Source: Inconstantimicrobium porci
GTDB taxonomy: Bacteria; Bacillota; Clostridia; Clostridiales; Clostridiaceae
Assembly: GCF_009696465.1 (NCBI RefSeq)
Contig: NZ_VULX01000010.1
Location: 37,174 to 101,173 of the forward strand
Length of the DNA: 64,000 bases
Reading direction: 5' to 3'
Position numbers and translations under genes: made by a program. A model generated the notes under the pieces. It was not told the DNA's origin, did not search any database, and saw only the letters and a list, made by a program, of their open reading frames with translations. Each line of letters starts with the position of its first letter. The stretch's first letter is position 1. This document shows positions 37,501 through 44,365 of this stretch, piece by piece.

Positions 37501-37735
37501 TACAGAGATTAAGATAAGTGTAAAAGATAATGGAGCAGGTATTAGTGAAGAAAACCAGAAAATAATATTTGACAGATTTAATCAGGGAATAGATAAAACA
37601 TCTGAGCAAAAAGGTGGCAGTGGATTAGGACTTACTATAACAAAACAGATAATAAAGCTTCATAATGGAGATATAGAGTTAAAAAGTAAGCCTAACGTTG
37701 GTAGTGAGTTTATAATAACATTGCCGGTGAAATAG
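34556..37735 (+). CDS. two-component sensor kinase with periplasmic-type beta-propeller (Reg_prop) domain
   Basis: 1059 residues. A signal/TM segment (about 8-27) precedes two large propeller blades sets (about 30-700) built from repeats such as GYIWIGTNDGLNRYN, GDMWISTLEGLSRIN and ETLWIGTNDGGINII. A Y_Y_Y domain follows (YYRLKGLEEDWNETRSNLLTFAKLSPGDY, about 715-775). One TM helix (YALCLYFILIILAIYVA, about 785-802) leads to HisKA (NLSHELRTPLNVITS) and HATPase (LVSNAGKFTP, GGSGLGLTITK). Unlike Bacteroides hybrid systems it has no receiver or AraC domain, so its partner regulator is elsewhere. Such propellers usually sense oligosaccharides; the ligand here is unknown. Confidence 0.92.
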   Translation: MKINRYIIRILSFILFFSFINMNIAYGSISENIKFNNITIKDGLSQSTVDSMYQDSKGYIWIGTNDGLNRYNGHEFKIYKNDKYDKNSIISNFIIDIKEDKNGDMWISTLEGLSRINTDSETIRNYTSDENGGNLSNNGVCQVLSTKDNKVIVATEDGLNMYDENNDRFFRILDKEDDLPSQYIYSVKEDSFGNIWICTDAGVIEFDKNLKKLNSYENTIGKVEAYTTYDDLLGNIWVCTLDSGLFRINTRNQRVDNYRHIKGKQSILSDEVKDVVLGPKGKLWIATEGGLCNFDYEEEKFTAYKKDFFEEDSIVNDKTRCLLKDSSGLIWVGAYSGISIFNPRNNFKHYKANPFDKKSLSGNMVNSIYREADETLWIGTNDGGINIIEGDTIKHLKKENSNINSNEVYEIIGFKDKIYVGTNEGLSVITKSDNGNYSITNYTVKDGLPANKVRSLIIDSKGNLLIGTVKGLAIFDTSSCRFIDKPEIFDEIGVSDKFIRSLYEDSKGNLYIGCFLEGGLIKVNLDTKTHKIYKYNPKDNTSISNNTILYINEDIDGNILVGTNHGLNILNPDTDKFTHYTENDGLINNTVYGILVDKNNYVWMSTNGGISMFSMQDKTFRNFTVEDGLQSNEFNGGACFNSEDGHLYFGGINGFNIINIDNIQISTFKPKVIFDGFEVNGISKKDINNMKFEFSENNIKINYFTNDYKNTKNTKYYYRLKGLEEDWNETRSNLLTFAKLSPGDYDLEIKTITQHGIISEVSSVKFTIKPPILISKYALCLYFILIILAIYVARSKVKTLDSLVNIRTNELRKEMKRNEELFNQLLKLEKTKNNYFVNLSHELRTPLNVITSINQLIISFIRNDQIVPNEKLSYYMDAMHRNCNRLLSLINNLIDYSKMENNRYVINKESVDIVYLVEETVLDMKDYIEDKGIELIFDTDVEEKSIECDKLDIERCIINLVSNAGKFTPEGGLIEVKVFDLDTEIKISVKDNGAGISEENQKIIFDRFNQGIDKTSEQKGGSGLGLTITKQIIKLHNGDIELKSKPNVGSEFIITLPVK

Positions 37736-37958
37736 GAAAGTCGCTGATGATAGTGAGATTCGCTTTGCGAGTGAAATTCGCTACGCCAGTGAGATTCACC
37801 GAAGGTGAGTGAAATTCAGCTACGCTGAGAGAAATTCGCTGACGCGAGTGGGGGAGTGAAATTTGCTTCGTAAGTGAGATTCAGCTACGCTGAGAGAAAT
37901 TCGCTTTGCGAGTGAGGATTCAGCTTTGCTGAGAGAAATTCACTGACGCGAGTGGAAC
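37736..37958. repeat. mini-hairpin array B
   Basis: Begins directly after the kinase stop. About 11 units such as TTCGCTTTGCGA, TTCACCGAAGGTGA, TTCAGCTACGCTGA, TTCGCTGACGCGA and TTTGCTTCGTAA, separated by GTGARA or GAGARA. It is followed by GTGGACAAGCTATGAATT (37961-37978) without the right half of the terminator. It shares unit order with array A (CACC, CAGC, CGC, GTGGGGGAGTG, TTGC, CAGC), so the duplication included both kinase end and array. Confidence 0.9.
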
Positions 37959-38185
37959 AGTGGACAAGCTATGAATTCAAGATTTATTTATGGGTGAAAA
38001 AAATTTCCTATTTATCTGTTAGAGATATAATTCCAACTAATAATGATGAGGAAATTATTTGGACAAGCTATATAAGTTTATTAAAGAAAAAATGTAGAGA
38101 GTTAATATGTTGTATTACATTTTATGGTACTATATTATTATCAAAGAAATAGATGATTTTAATAATTGCTGAAGTGGAGGATATT
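37959..38185. other. gene-poor stretch after array B
   Basis: A frame of 66 codons (37952-38152) begins in the array and reads twice through a GGACAAGCTAT tag (WTSYEF, later WTSYIS). It is most likely remnant or chance sequence. The second tag, at about 38060-38072, shows that the tag can occur away from an array. Confidence 0.4.
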
Positions 38186-38650
38186 ATGATATATAAAGCT
38201 GGTTTAAATGATGTAAATATTATAGCAAAGATGGCTCATAAGATGTGGAGTAGTCATACTTTAGATGAATTGGAAGAGGAGTTTCATGAAATTATTGTTT
38301 CTGAGGATTCAGCTGAATTCATAGTAACTAATGAAGGGAAGGCAATAGGATTTGCTCAGTGTCAGTTACGCTATGATTATGTAGAAGGCACTAGTAGCAG
38401 TCCTGTTGGCTATTTGGAAGGTATTTTTATAGAAGATGGATTTAGAAAGAAGGGTTATGCAAGGGAATTACTAAAGAATTGCGAGCAATGGTCATTAGAA
38501 AAGGGATGTACAGAATTTGCAAGTGACTGTGAACTGAGTAATGATACCAGTTTAAAGTTTCATTTAAATGTGGGATTTAAAGAAGCGAATCGTATTATCT
38601 GTTTTACAAAGAATTTGAAAACAGGTAGTAATTTAGCTTTGCTTAAATAG
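38186..38650 (+). CDS. aminoglycoside 6'-N-acetyltransferase-like GNAT
   Basis: 154 residues, starting at ATG 38186 (GTGGAGG upstream) rather than the 11-codon-longer frame. The segment GFAQCQLRYDYVEGTSSSPVGYLEGIFIEDGFRKKGYARELL closely follows the pattern of the chromosomal AAC(6')-Iy/-Iz type enzymes (RHDYVNG..SSPV.FLEGIFV...R..G.A..L), as do EKGCTEFASDCE and the C-terminal GFKEANRIICFTK. These enzymes acetylate the 6' amine of kanamycin, tobramycin and amikacin. Whether this distant clostridial member does so is untested; its native role may differ. It sits beside repeat arrays in a region rich in gene remnants. Confidence 0.75.
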   Translation: MIYKAGLNDVNIIAKMAHKMWSSHTLDELEEEFHEIIVSEDSAEFIVTNEGKAIGFAQCQLRYDYVEGTSSSPVGYLEGIFIEDGFRKKGYARELLKNCEQWSLEKGCTEFASDCELSNDTSLKFHLNVGFKEANRIICFTKNLKTGSNLALLK

Positions 38651-38680
38651 AACAGCATCAATTTCGTCCTTTAGTCATCA

Positions 38681-38766
38681 AGGGGTGAAAGACATGTGAA
38701 GAAACAACCTTAAGAGACCGTAGGGAACGAGGTCGGCTTCGGAATATGTCTTTCACCCTTTTTTAT
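38681..38766. repeat. conserved stem-loop family B, copy 4
   Basis: AGGGGTGAAAGACATGT pairs with ATATGTCTTTCACCCTT, followed by TTTT. The sequence from TTTCGTCCTTTAGTCATCA through the hairpin is virtually identical to copy 5 at 41735, 3 kb away. Just upstream, CATCAATTTCGTCC resembles the right end of palindromic element A. Confidence 0.75.
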
Positions 38767-38896
38767 TTCATTTATATAACTACAAACTAAGTGTAGTAGC
38801 TTAATAACTATATTACAATAAAAGAAAAAAATACAATATGTGTTACAATGGTGATATTAGGTGAGATGTAAATAAAAATTATGGAGGACGTGAAAT

Positions 38897-39364
38897 ATGA
38901 GATATGTAAGTACATTAATTGTTGTATCTGATATAAAAAAATCTAAGGAATTTTACCATGATGTATTGGGACTTGATGTTATTGCTGATTTTGGTGCTAA
39001 TGTAACTTTAACAGGGAATATTTCATTACAAACATTAGAAACATGGAAGAACTTCATCAATAAAGATACAAGTGACATCATTATAAAAAATAATGCATGT
39101 GAATTGTATTTTGAGGAAGATGATATGGACAAGTTTATTAAAAAGTTAGATACTCTTGAAAATATAGAGTATGTACATAGATTATTTGAGCACAGATGGG
39201 GTCAAAGGGTAGTAAGATTTTATGATCTAGATAAGCACATAATAGAGGTTGGAGAAAATATGGTTAATGTTGTGAAGAGGTTCTTTAAGCAGGGGCTTTC
39301 TGAAGATGAAATTGCTACAAGAATGGACGTGCCAATTGATTATATAAAATCATGCCTGGAATAA
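38897..39364 (+). CDS. VOC-family (glyoxalase/bleomycin-resistance-like) protein
   Basis: 155 residues. One VOC module: RYVSTLIVVSDIKKSKEFYHDVLGLDVIADFG, then CELYFEEDDMDKFIKKL and WGQRVVRFYDLDKHIIEVGE, giving the metal-ligand Glu. The last 35 residues (RFFKQGLSEDEIATRMDVPIDYIKSCL) look like a small helix-turn-helix appended to the domain, a common clostridial variant. The reaction is not predictable. RBS GGAGG. Followed after 73 bases by a GNAT gene in the same direction. Confidence 0.82.
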   Translation: MRYVSTLIVVSDIKKSKEFYHDVLGLDVIADFGANVTLTGNISLQTLETWKNFINKDTSDIIIKNNACELYFEEDDMDKFIKKLDTLENIEYVHRLFEHRWGQRVVRFYDLDKHIIEVGENMVNVVKRFFKQGLSEDEIATRMDVPIDYIKSCLE

Positions 39365-39437
39365 TATTTGTTATTAATTACAAAGTTTGATATACTTGTG
39401 TAATAAATGTAAGTACGGTGCTGAAGGGGGCTAAGAC

Positions 39438-39947
39438 ATGAATATAAAATTAGTTAAATTATCGTATGAATATAAGCAGCAGTTATTTGATATGATGGAT
39501 GAATGGCTTGCTGTAGAACAGAATTTTTCTCCATATATGATTAGAAGAAATGATTATCATGATTTTGATTATTATCTTGAAAATCTGGAGATAAAAGAAG
39601 AAAAAGATGGACGTGTGCCTGATTCAACATTTTTCTGCTTGGATTTAGACAGGAATATTTTTGTTGGAGCAATTAATATTCGTCACTATTTAAATGATGA
39701 GCTGCTTTACACAGGTGGACATATAGGTGATGGAATAAGACCAAGTGAAAGGCGAAAGGGATATGCAACTGCCATGATCAAGCTTGGCTTAGAAGAATGC
39801 AGAAAACTTGGTATCACAAAAGTACTGATGACATGTGATAAAGACAATATTGGCTCTGCTAAATCAATAATGAACAATGGTGGAGTTCTAGAAAACGAAG
39901 TAGTTGAAGATGGTGTTATTGAGCAGAGATACTGGATAACATTGTAG
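39438..39947 (+). CDS. GNAT family N-acetyltransferase
   Basis: 169 residues. The acetyl-CoA binding segment is IRPSERRKGYATAMIKLGLEECRKLG (R..GYAT), followed by LMTCDKDNIGSAKSIMNNGG. The N-terminal part (MMDEWLAVEQNFSPY) and the VGAINIRHYLNDELLYTGGHIGDGI stretch match the YitI/YesJ-like branch of predicted acetyltransferases found across Firmicutes. The substrate is unknown. RBS AAGGGGG precedes the start. Confidence 0.85.
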   Translation: MNIKLVKLSYEYKQQLFDMMDEWLAVEQNFSPYMIRRNDYHDFDYYLENLEIKEEKDGRVPDSTFFCLDLDRNIFVGAINIRHYLNDELLYTGGHIGDGIRPSERRKGYATAMIKLGLEECRKLGITKVLMTCDKDNIGSAKSIMNNGGVLENEVVEDGVIEQRYWITL

Positions 39948-40088
39948 GAGAAAAAATTCAACTAATGAAGATGAAGATATTATTTCAGTATGTGATAAGC
40001 TTATAATTTCTTTGAATTTAGCTATCAAAAATGCTGAGGAGATATTAGAAATGTTATATGAAATGAAAAGAAAATATTCAATAATACA

Positions 40089-40430
40089 ATGTTAAAAACA
40101 GAGTTGAAGTTATCATTAAGAGGAATGGACATGTTCATATTTTCTATATGTATGCCCATAGTTGTACTTGTAGCAATAGGAGTTATTTATGGAAATAAGC
40201 CTGCTTTTGAAGGGGCAAATTATACATTTTTAGAGCAATCATTTGGAGCAATAACATCTATTGCAATTTGTGCTGGAGGAGTTATGGGCTTACCTTTAGT
40301 AGTTTCAGATTATAGAAGTAAGCATATTTTAAAGCGATTTAAAGTAACACCTGTTGATCCAATAGTTATTATGTTAATAATAACTGCTATTTGTTCAATA
40401 GTTGCAATTAAGTGCTTTAAATGGGAATAA
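40089..40430 (+). pseudogene. N-terminal fragment of ABC-2 permease
   Basis: 113 residues: a short cytoplasmic start, TM1 (MFIFSICMPIVVLVAIGVIYG), TM2 (ITSIAICAGGVMGLPLVVSDY), the conserved RSKHILKRFKVTPVDP turn, and part of TM3 (IVIMLIITAICSIV), then it breaks off. Complete permeases of this type have about 240 residues and six helices. An open stretch before it (39962-40094, IISVCDKLIISLNLAIKNAEEILEMLYEMKRKY) overlaps its ATG and is probably the tail of an upstream regulator gene. The end runs into a LytTR fragment, so an internal deletion joined two genes. Confidence 0.7.
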
Positions 40431-40436
40431 AAATGA

Positions 40437-40731
40437 TACATTAATTAACGTGGATTTTGATGAGATAATATATTTTGAAACTTCTACTATAATACATAAA
40501 GTAATTCTTCATTGTAAAAATAGGCAGGTTGAATTTTATAGCAAAATGAAGGATGTTGAGAATATGATAGATGAACGTTTCTGTAGATGCCACAATTCTT
40601 TTCTTATTAATAAGGATAAGATTAAGGAGATTGATAAAAAAAACAGGATAGTATATATGATTAATGGTGAGGAATGTCTTGTATCTACAAGAGGGATAAA
40701 AAAACTGCTTAATAGTGAAAAAGAAATATAA
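40437..40731 (+). pseudogene. LytTR DNA-binding domain fragment
   Basis: About 97 residues of a LytTR domain (IIYFETSTIIHKVILHCKNRQVEFYSKMKDVENMID, FCRCHNSFLINKDKIKEID, TRGIKKLL), the DNA-binding part of AgrA-type regulators. The receiver domain expected before it is missing, and it is joined to the permease fragment above in a different frame. LytTR regulators often neighbour ABC-2 transporters, so a single deletion inside one operon can account for both. An internal ATG upstream could still give a short LytTR-only protein. Confidence 0.7.
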
Positions 40732-40860
40732 ATTTGTTACACCTTTACTTTATCACAACAATTCTAAAAAATAAAACAGCCATATTGGCGGTTCAATAAT
40801 TGTATGGAAGTATATGTTATAATTAAGAATATAATCAATTTAAGTGGGAGGTAAATTAAA

Positions 40861-41501
40861 ATGTTTAGTTATAACACAGTTGAAAACACAAGTATTGAAG
40901 AATTACATAGTACATTTTTAGAGGCATTTTCAGATTATCAAGTAAAAATGGAACTGCCTCTTTTAAAGCTGCAACAGATGCTTAAGTGAACAGGATATGT
41001 TGCAAAAGCTTCAATAGGAGCATTTGAGGAGAATGTTTTAGTTGGATTTCTTTTAAATGCAGTTAGACAATGGAATGGAAAATTAACTGCTTATGATACA
41101 GGAACAGCTGTAATACCTGACTATAGAAATCATGGTATAACAAGTAATATGTTTCTTTATGCAAAGGAATTATTAAAAAAGATGCAGGTTAAACAATATT
41201 TGCTTGAAGTGATCCAGTCAAATACCTCAGCAGTTAATCTATATAAAAAGCAAGGATTTGAAATTTTAAGAGAGTTTGAGGCAAAGCTGATTTGTGCTTC
41301 AATGGAAGAAGAGTGTGGTATTCCTAAAGATTATTTCGATTATGTTTATTCTGTTTATGGTATAGGATGGACAACAGATTTAGTTGGAACTTTTAAAAGG
41401 ATTGCTTCTTATTTAAAAAAGGATGGAGTTTTTATTAGTTTGCAAAAAAGGCGCAAATGCTTCCAGTAACATTTGTAATTAAAGCAAGAAAGTTAAACTA
41501 G
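40861..41501 (+). pseudogene. GNAT acetyltransferase joined to methyltransferase pieces, with in-frame TGA
   Basis: From ATG 40861 (GGGAGG RBS) the frame gives a GNAT N-terminus (MFSYNTVENTSIEELHSTF), an in-frame TGA at 40987-40989 where the family has KxxGYxxxxSIGAF, and then the rest of the GNAT fold (PDYRNHGITSNMFLYAKELL, NTSAVNLYKKQGFEILREF). From about 41310 the sequence changes to part of a SAM-dependent methyltransferase (YFDYVYSVYGIGWTTDLVGTFKRIASYLKKDGVF). A frame change then gives MLPVTFVIKARKLN, a typical methyltransferase end. At least one nonsense change, one deletion fusion and one further indel make it non-functional. Confidence 0.75.
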
Positions 41502-41581
41502 GAATTTAATTTGCAACATTCTGCTAAGTTAAAAAATATTAGATAATTTGAAGTTATGTGTACCCTAACTATAGATAAACC

Positions 41582-41612
41582 TGACCTCAGAAACTTAATG
41601 CTGAGGTCTATT
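41582..41612 (+). terminator. intrinsic terminator
   Basis: GACCTCAG pairs with CTGAGGTC around an 11-base loop, followed by TATTTCTT. Confidence 0.7.
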
Positions 41613-41625
41613 TCTTAATGTAAAG

Positions 41626-41720
41626 GAAATTGCATTCAAAAACATAATTTTTTAATGATATAAAGTGTAGTAAATAAAGGGTTTACACGTTTGTGTAAAA
41701 GAATGGTAGAATGCAATTTC
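41626..41720. repeat. palindromic element A, copy 2 (about 95 bp)
   Basis: GAAATTGCATT at the left and AATGCAATTTC at the right are perfect inverted ends. The interior keeps the layout of the copy at 3107: an A/T stretch, TTTTTAATG.TATAAAGTG, then a TTTACAC-like segment. It directly abuts family B stem-loop copy 5. Confidence 0.6.
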
Positions 41721-41734
41721 GTCCTTTAGTCATC

Positions 41735-41822
41735 AAGGGGTGAAAGACATGTGAAGAAACAACCTTAAGAGACCGTAGGGAACGAGGTCGGCTTCGGAAT
41801 ATGTCTTTCACCCTTTTTTATT
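41735..41822. repeat. conserved stem-loop family B, copy 5
   Basis: AAGGGGTGAAAGACATGT pairs with ATATGTCTTTCACCCTT, followed by TTTTTATTTT. Nearly identical to copy 4; the core again keeps GAGACCGTAGGGAACGAG and GTCGGCTTCGGAATAT. Confidence 0.75.
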
Positions 41823-41873
41823 TTAATCATTTCGCTATGAATAGGTTTACAATAAACTGTAAATTTAATTATA

Positions 41874-42266
41874 TCAAATGGAACACATAGAACTGTCATT
41901 ATCTTCAATTATTTCATAGTATTTTTCATCTGTTGACTGCCATTTTGTTATATTAAAAGTATCTTCATACTTGTTATGGTCTATTACTATTTTATTATCA
42001 ACAACACTGAATACAATATATCTAGGTCGTCTAAATCTTATAGCACCGTAAGCGTATTCATTTGTTTGCAATAAAAATCTATTACCATTATTAAAATCCT
42101 GATACAGGGTAAAATAATGTGCTACGTCCTGATCTAATACTACTCCTTTAGTAGCGTTATAACTAGATAAGTTCTTTACATCTTCATCAGTAAAATATAA
42201 AAATTCTTTTAGATATTCTCTAAAACCTTGATCCTTTAATAGTATTGATATATTCATCATGTTCAT
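41874..42266 (-). CDS. hypothetical protein
   Basis: 130 residues, soluble, with mixed alpha/beta character (helical first 40 residues, then strands such as YIVFSVVDNKIVIDHNKY). AGGGGTG lies upstream of the start ATG (minus strand). No family, signal or membrane segment is recognised. It lies between the repeat block at 41.6-41.8 kb and hairpin array C, oriented against its neighbours. Codon use is like that of the other genes. Confidence 0.55.
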   Translation of the reverse strand: MNMMNISILLKDQGFREYLKEFLYFTDEDVKNLSSYNATKGVVLDQDVAHYFTLYQDFNNGNRFLLQTNEYAYGAIRFRRPRYIVFSVVDNKIVIDHNKYEDTFNITKWQSTDEKYYEIIEDNDSSMCSI

Positions 42267-42365
42267 ATTCTAAACACCCCTTAATTTATCCTATAGTCAT
42301 ATTATAAGAGTTTATAAAGGTATAATATGACAAGAAAATAAAAGTTGTTATAAAAAAATATTCTT

Positions 42366-42655
42366 CACCATTGGCACCTTCGGTGAGGGAAATTCGCTTT
42401 GCGAGAAATGGTCGCTGACGCGAGGGAAATTCGCTGGCGCGAGAAATGGTCGCTGTCGCGAGGGAAATTCGCTTTGCGAGTGAAATTCAGCTGACGCTGA
42501 GGGAAATTCGCTGGCGCGAGGGAGGAGTCAGCTACGCTGAGTGAGATTCGCTGGCGCGAGGGAAATTCGGCTATGCTGAGTGAGATTCGCTGACGCGAGT
42601 GAAATTCACCAAGGGTGAGGGAAATTCAGCTGTGCTGAGGGAAAGGCGTGGGACA
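42366..42655. repeat. mini-hairpin array C
   Basis: About 15 units, including GGCACCTTCGGTGAGG, TTCGCTTTGCGAG, GGTCGCTGACGCGAG, TTCGCTGGCGCGAG, TTCAGCTGACGCTGA and TTCACCAAGGGTGA. The linker here is mostly GGGAAA or GAAAT rather than GTGAAA. It ends with GTGGGACAAGCTATGAATT, followed by a terminator-like TTTGTAGCTTTTTT at 42685-42698. It lies about 100 bases upstream of the four-helix-bundle gene. Confidence 0.9.
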
Positions 42656-42764
42656 AGCTATGAATTAAAGGTAATATTCGATTTGTAGCTTTTTTATTAT
42701 TTTGCATGATTAATATAATTTTCTTTGGCTATAATCTTTAATAAAAGGTTAAGGAGTGATTGTG

Positions 42765-43157
42765 TTGTCTGAGAGTATTATGCTTGATAAGTCTAAAGAA
42801 TTAGCTATAAGTATTATTGAGTTATGTAAGGAGATTATGAATGATAGAAGAGAATATATATTAACTAAGCAGCTTATAAGATCAGGAACTTCTGTTGGAG
42901 CTAATATACATGAAGCGCAATATGCTCAGAGTAGGGCGGATCTTATTTCAAAACTGAGTATTGCATTAAAGGAATGTTTTGAAAGTGAATATTGGTTAGA
43001 GCTTTTATATAAGACTAAGTATATTACTGATGAAAAAGTATATAAAAAGTTTCTTAATAACTATGGAAGAGTAAGACGGATGCTGATAGCTTCTATTACT
43101 ACAAATAAGAAAATAAGAGAAAAGGAAATGAAGAGAGAGGAGCGATGGCACTGGTGA
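42765..43157 (+). CDS. four-helix-bundle protein (S23/IVS-type)
   Basis: About 130 residues; AAGGAG at 42751-42756 best suits the TTG at 42765, though GTG 42756 or 42762 are possible. The sequence LAISIIELCKEI..., LTKQLIRSGTSVGANIHEAQYAQSRADLISKLSIALKECFESEYWLELL is the signature of the family first seen in intervening sequences of 23S rRNA genes, which also includes the Avd accessory proteins of diversity-generating retroelements. No reverse transcriptase is present here. Function of stand-alone members is unknown; basic surfaces suggest nucleic-acid binding. It is flanked on both sides by mini-hairpin arrays, and its last codons run into array D. Confidence 0.85.
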   Translation: MSESIMLDKSKELAISIIELCKEIMNDRREYILTKQLIRSGTSVGANIHEAQYAQSRADLISKLSIALKECFESEYWLELLYKTKYITDEKVYKKFLNNYGRVRRMLIASITTNKKIREKEMKREERWHW

Positions 43158-43340
43158 GTGAGACAGTGGGACAAGCTGTGAATTGGAGTATATACTTGGT
43201 TCATGGCTTATTTTTCATGTAAAAAGTAGATACGACAGAGGGGGAGGAGTCACTGAAGGTGAGTGAAATTCAGCTTTGCTGAGTGTAATTCGCTTCGCGA
43301 GTGATGGACTGGGGGACAAGCTATGAATTGAAGTTTATTT
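43148..43340. repeat. mini-hairpin array D and linked terminators
   Basis: After the four-helix gene comes GTGGGACAAGCTGTGAATT, then a loop and TTCATGGCTTATTTTT, a complete terminator. A short array follows (about 43248-43305: TCACTGAAGGTGA, TTCAGCTTTGCTGA, TTCGCTTCGCGA), then a second tag GGGGGACAAGCTATGAATT with right arm TTTGTAGCTTTTTT. Farther on, three more tags (43409-43456, GGACAAGCTAAGATT twice and GGACAAGCTCGG) stand without arrays. The rest of the gap to 43696 shows nothing but the RBS of the next gene. Confidence 0.85.
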
Positions 43341-43696
43341 TTGATTTGTAGCTTTTTTGTGAGAAGAATTTGCTGCATAAGTTATATTGATTTTAAAAAT
43401 GAGAGTTTGGTGGACAAGCTAAGATTAAGGGGACAAGCTAAGATTAGTGGACAAGCTCGGAGTTTAAAGTGAAACTTGGAATTTGGCAATAAATTATATT
43501 TATTATATAGTTATTTATCATGACAAATCTAACTGATAATAAGGATTGATTCTTATTGAATGTTATGGGAAAAATACTCATAAAAAATCATTACGAAAAA
43601 AAATTTATTATGATATAATGAATTTCGCTGCCTGGAGTATTAAATTGCAAGGGTAGTAAAAATCTAATAAATAATTGATATACTTAGGAGGGTTTT

Positions 43697-44185
43697 ATGC
43701 CGAGGAATAAAAAAGAGGGAATAATTTTTGGAATATGTATGTGCTTTATTATGGTGTTTTTCATGGGAATGCTGAACATTTCTATACATATGGGCAAATT
43801 TGACGGAGAAGTGTTGATGGTATGCTTAAAGGCATTTCCTGTTACTTTTATTATAGCTTTTATACTTGAAGGAGCTGTTGTTGGAAAGATTAATGGAGCG
43901 CTTCTTGCTAAGTTCAGCGGAAAGAATGACAGCCAGAATGCAATGATTCTTTTTAACTGTTTCTTTATAGTAACTTGCATGTCTTTGATTATGACATTCA
44001 TAGGGGGAATGCTTGGTGGTGACAGCCTTTCTCTTGTAGCAAGTGAGTTCTTTATAAGATGGCCAAGAAATTTCTGTGCAGCATTTTTCTTAAACATATT
44101 AGTTGCTGGACCAATTGCAAGAGCTATCTTAAGAAAGATTCAGAAAAAGTCAGATGCAGATCAGAATTCAGCAGCTGCTGCTTAA
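43697..44185 (+). CDS. DUF2798-like small membrane protein
   Basis: 162 residues with four hydrophobic helices: IIFGICMCFIMVFFMGMLNISI, FPVTFIIAFILEGAVVG, ILFNCFFIVTCMSLIMTFIGGML and FCAAFFLNILVAGPIARAIL. The paired-helix pattern with NIxxH..G and GPxAR is that of DUF2798 proteins, whose function is unknown. RBS TAGGAGGG. A decayed fragment of a paralogue lies at 47114-47188. The gene is followed by an AAGCTATGAATT-type terminator. Confidence 0.75.
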   Translation: MPRNKKEGIIFGICMCFIMVFFMGMLNISIHMGKFDGEVLMVCLKAFPVTFIIAFILEGAVVGKINGALLAKFSGKNDSQNAMILFNCFFIVTCMSLIMTFIGGMLGGDSLSLVASEFFIRWPRNFCAAFFLNILVAGPIARAILRKIQKKSDADQNSAAAA

Positions 44186-44221
44186 ATAAGAGATTTTAAA
44201 TTATAAATAAATACATAAAAG

Positions 44222-44266
44222 AAGAAAGCTATGAATTGATATATTCGGTTCATAGCTTATTTTTTT
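44222..44266 (+). terminator. AAGCTATGAATT-type intrinsic terminator
   Basis: AAGCTATGAATTGATA pairs with GGTTCATAGCTT, followed by ATTTTTTT. It shows the complete form of the tag that ends the hairpin arrays. Confidence 0.9.
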
Positions 44267-44292
44267 GATATTTAACAAGTCAATAAGAAATT

Positions 44293-44310
44293 GTACCGGT
44301 ACATTATACT
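44293..44310 (+). promoter_or_regulatory. candidate promoter/operator of pdxST
   Basis: The perfect 10-bp palindrome GTACCGGTAC immediately precedes a good -10 box (TATACT, 44305-44310). Position suggests a regulator site in the pdxST promoter, but no regulator is identified. Confidence 0.35.
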
Positions 44311-44365
44311 TAGTGGGGGATTTGTAATATTATGTAGTTATATTAAATAAAGGGGGATTTCAAAA

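Noticed and set aside
42765..43157. Diversity-generating retroelement (Avd homologue)
   Set aside because: No reverse transcriptase, template repeat or variable repeat is seen nearby; stand-alone four-helix-bundle genes are common.
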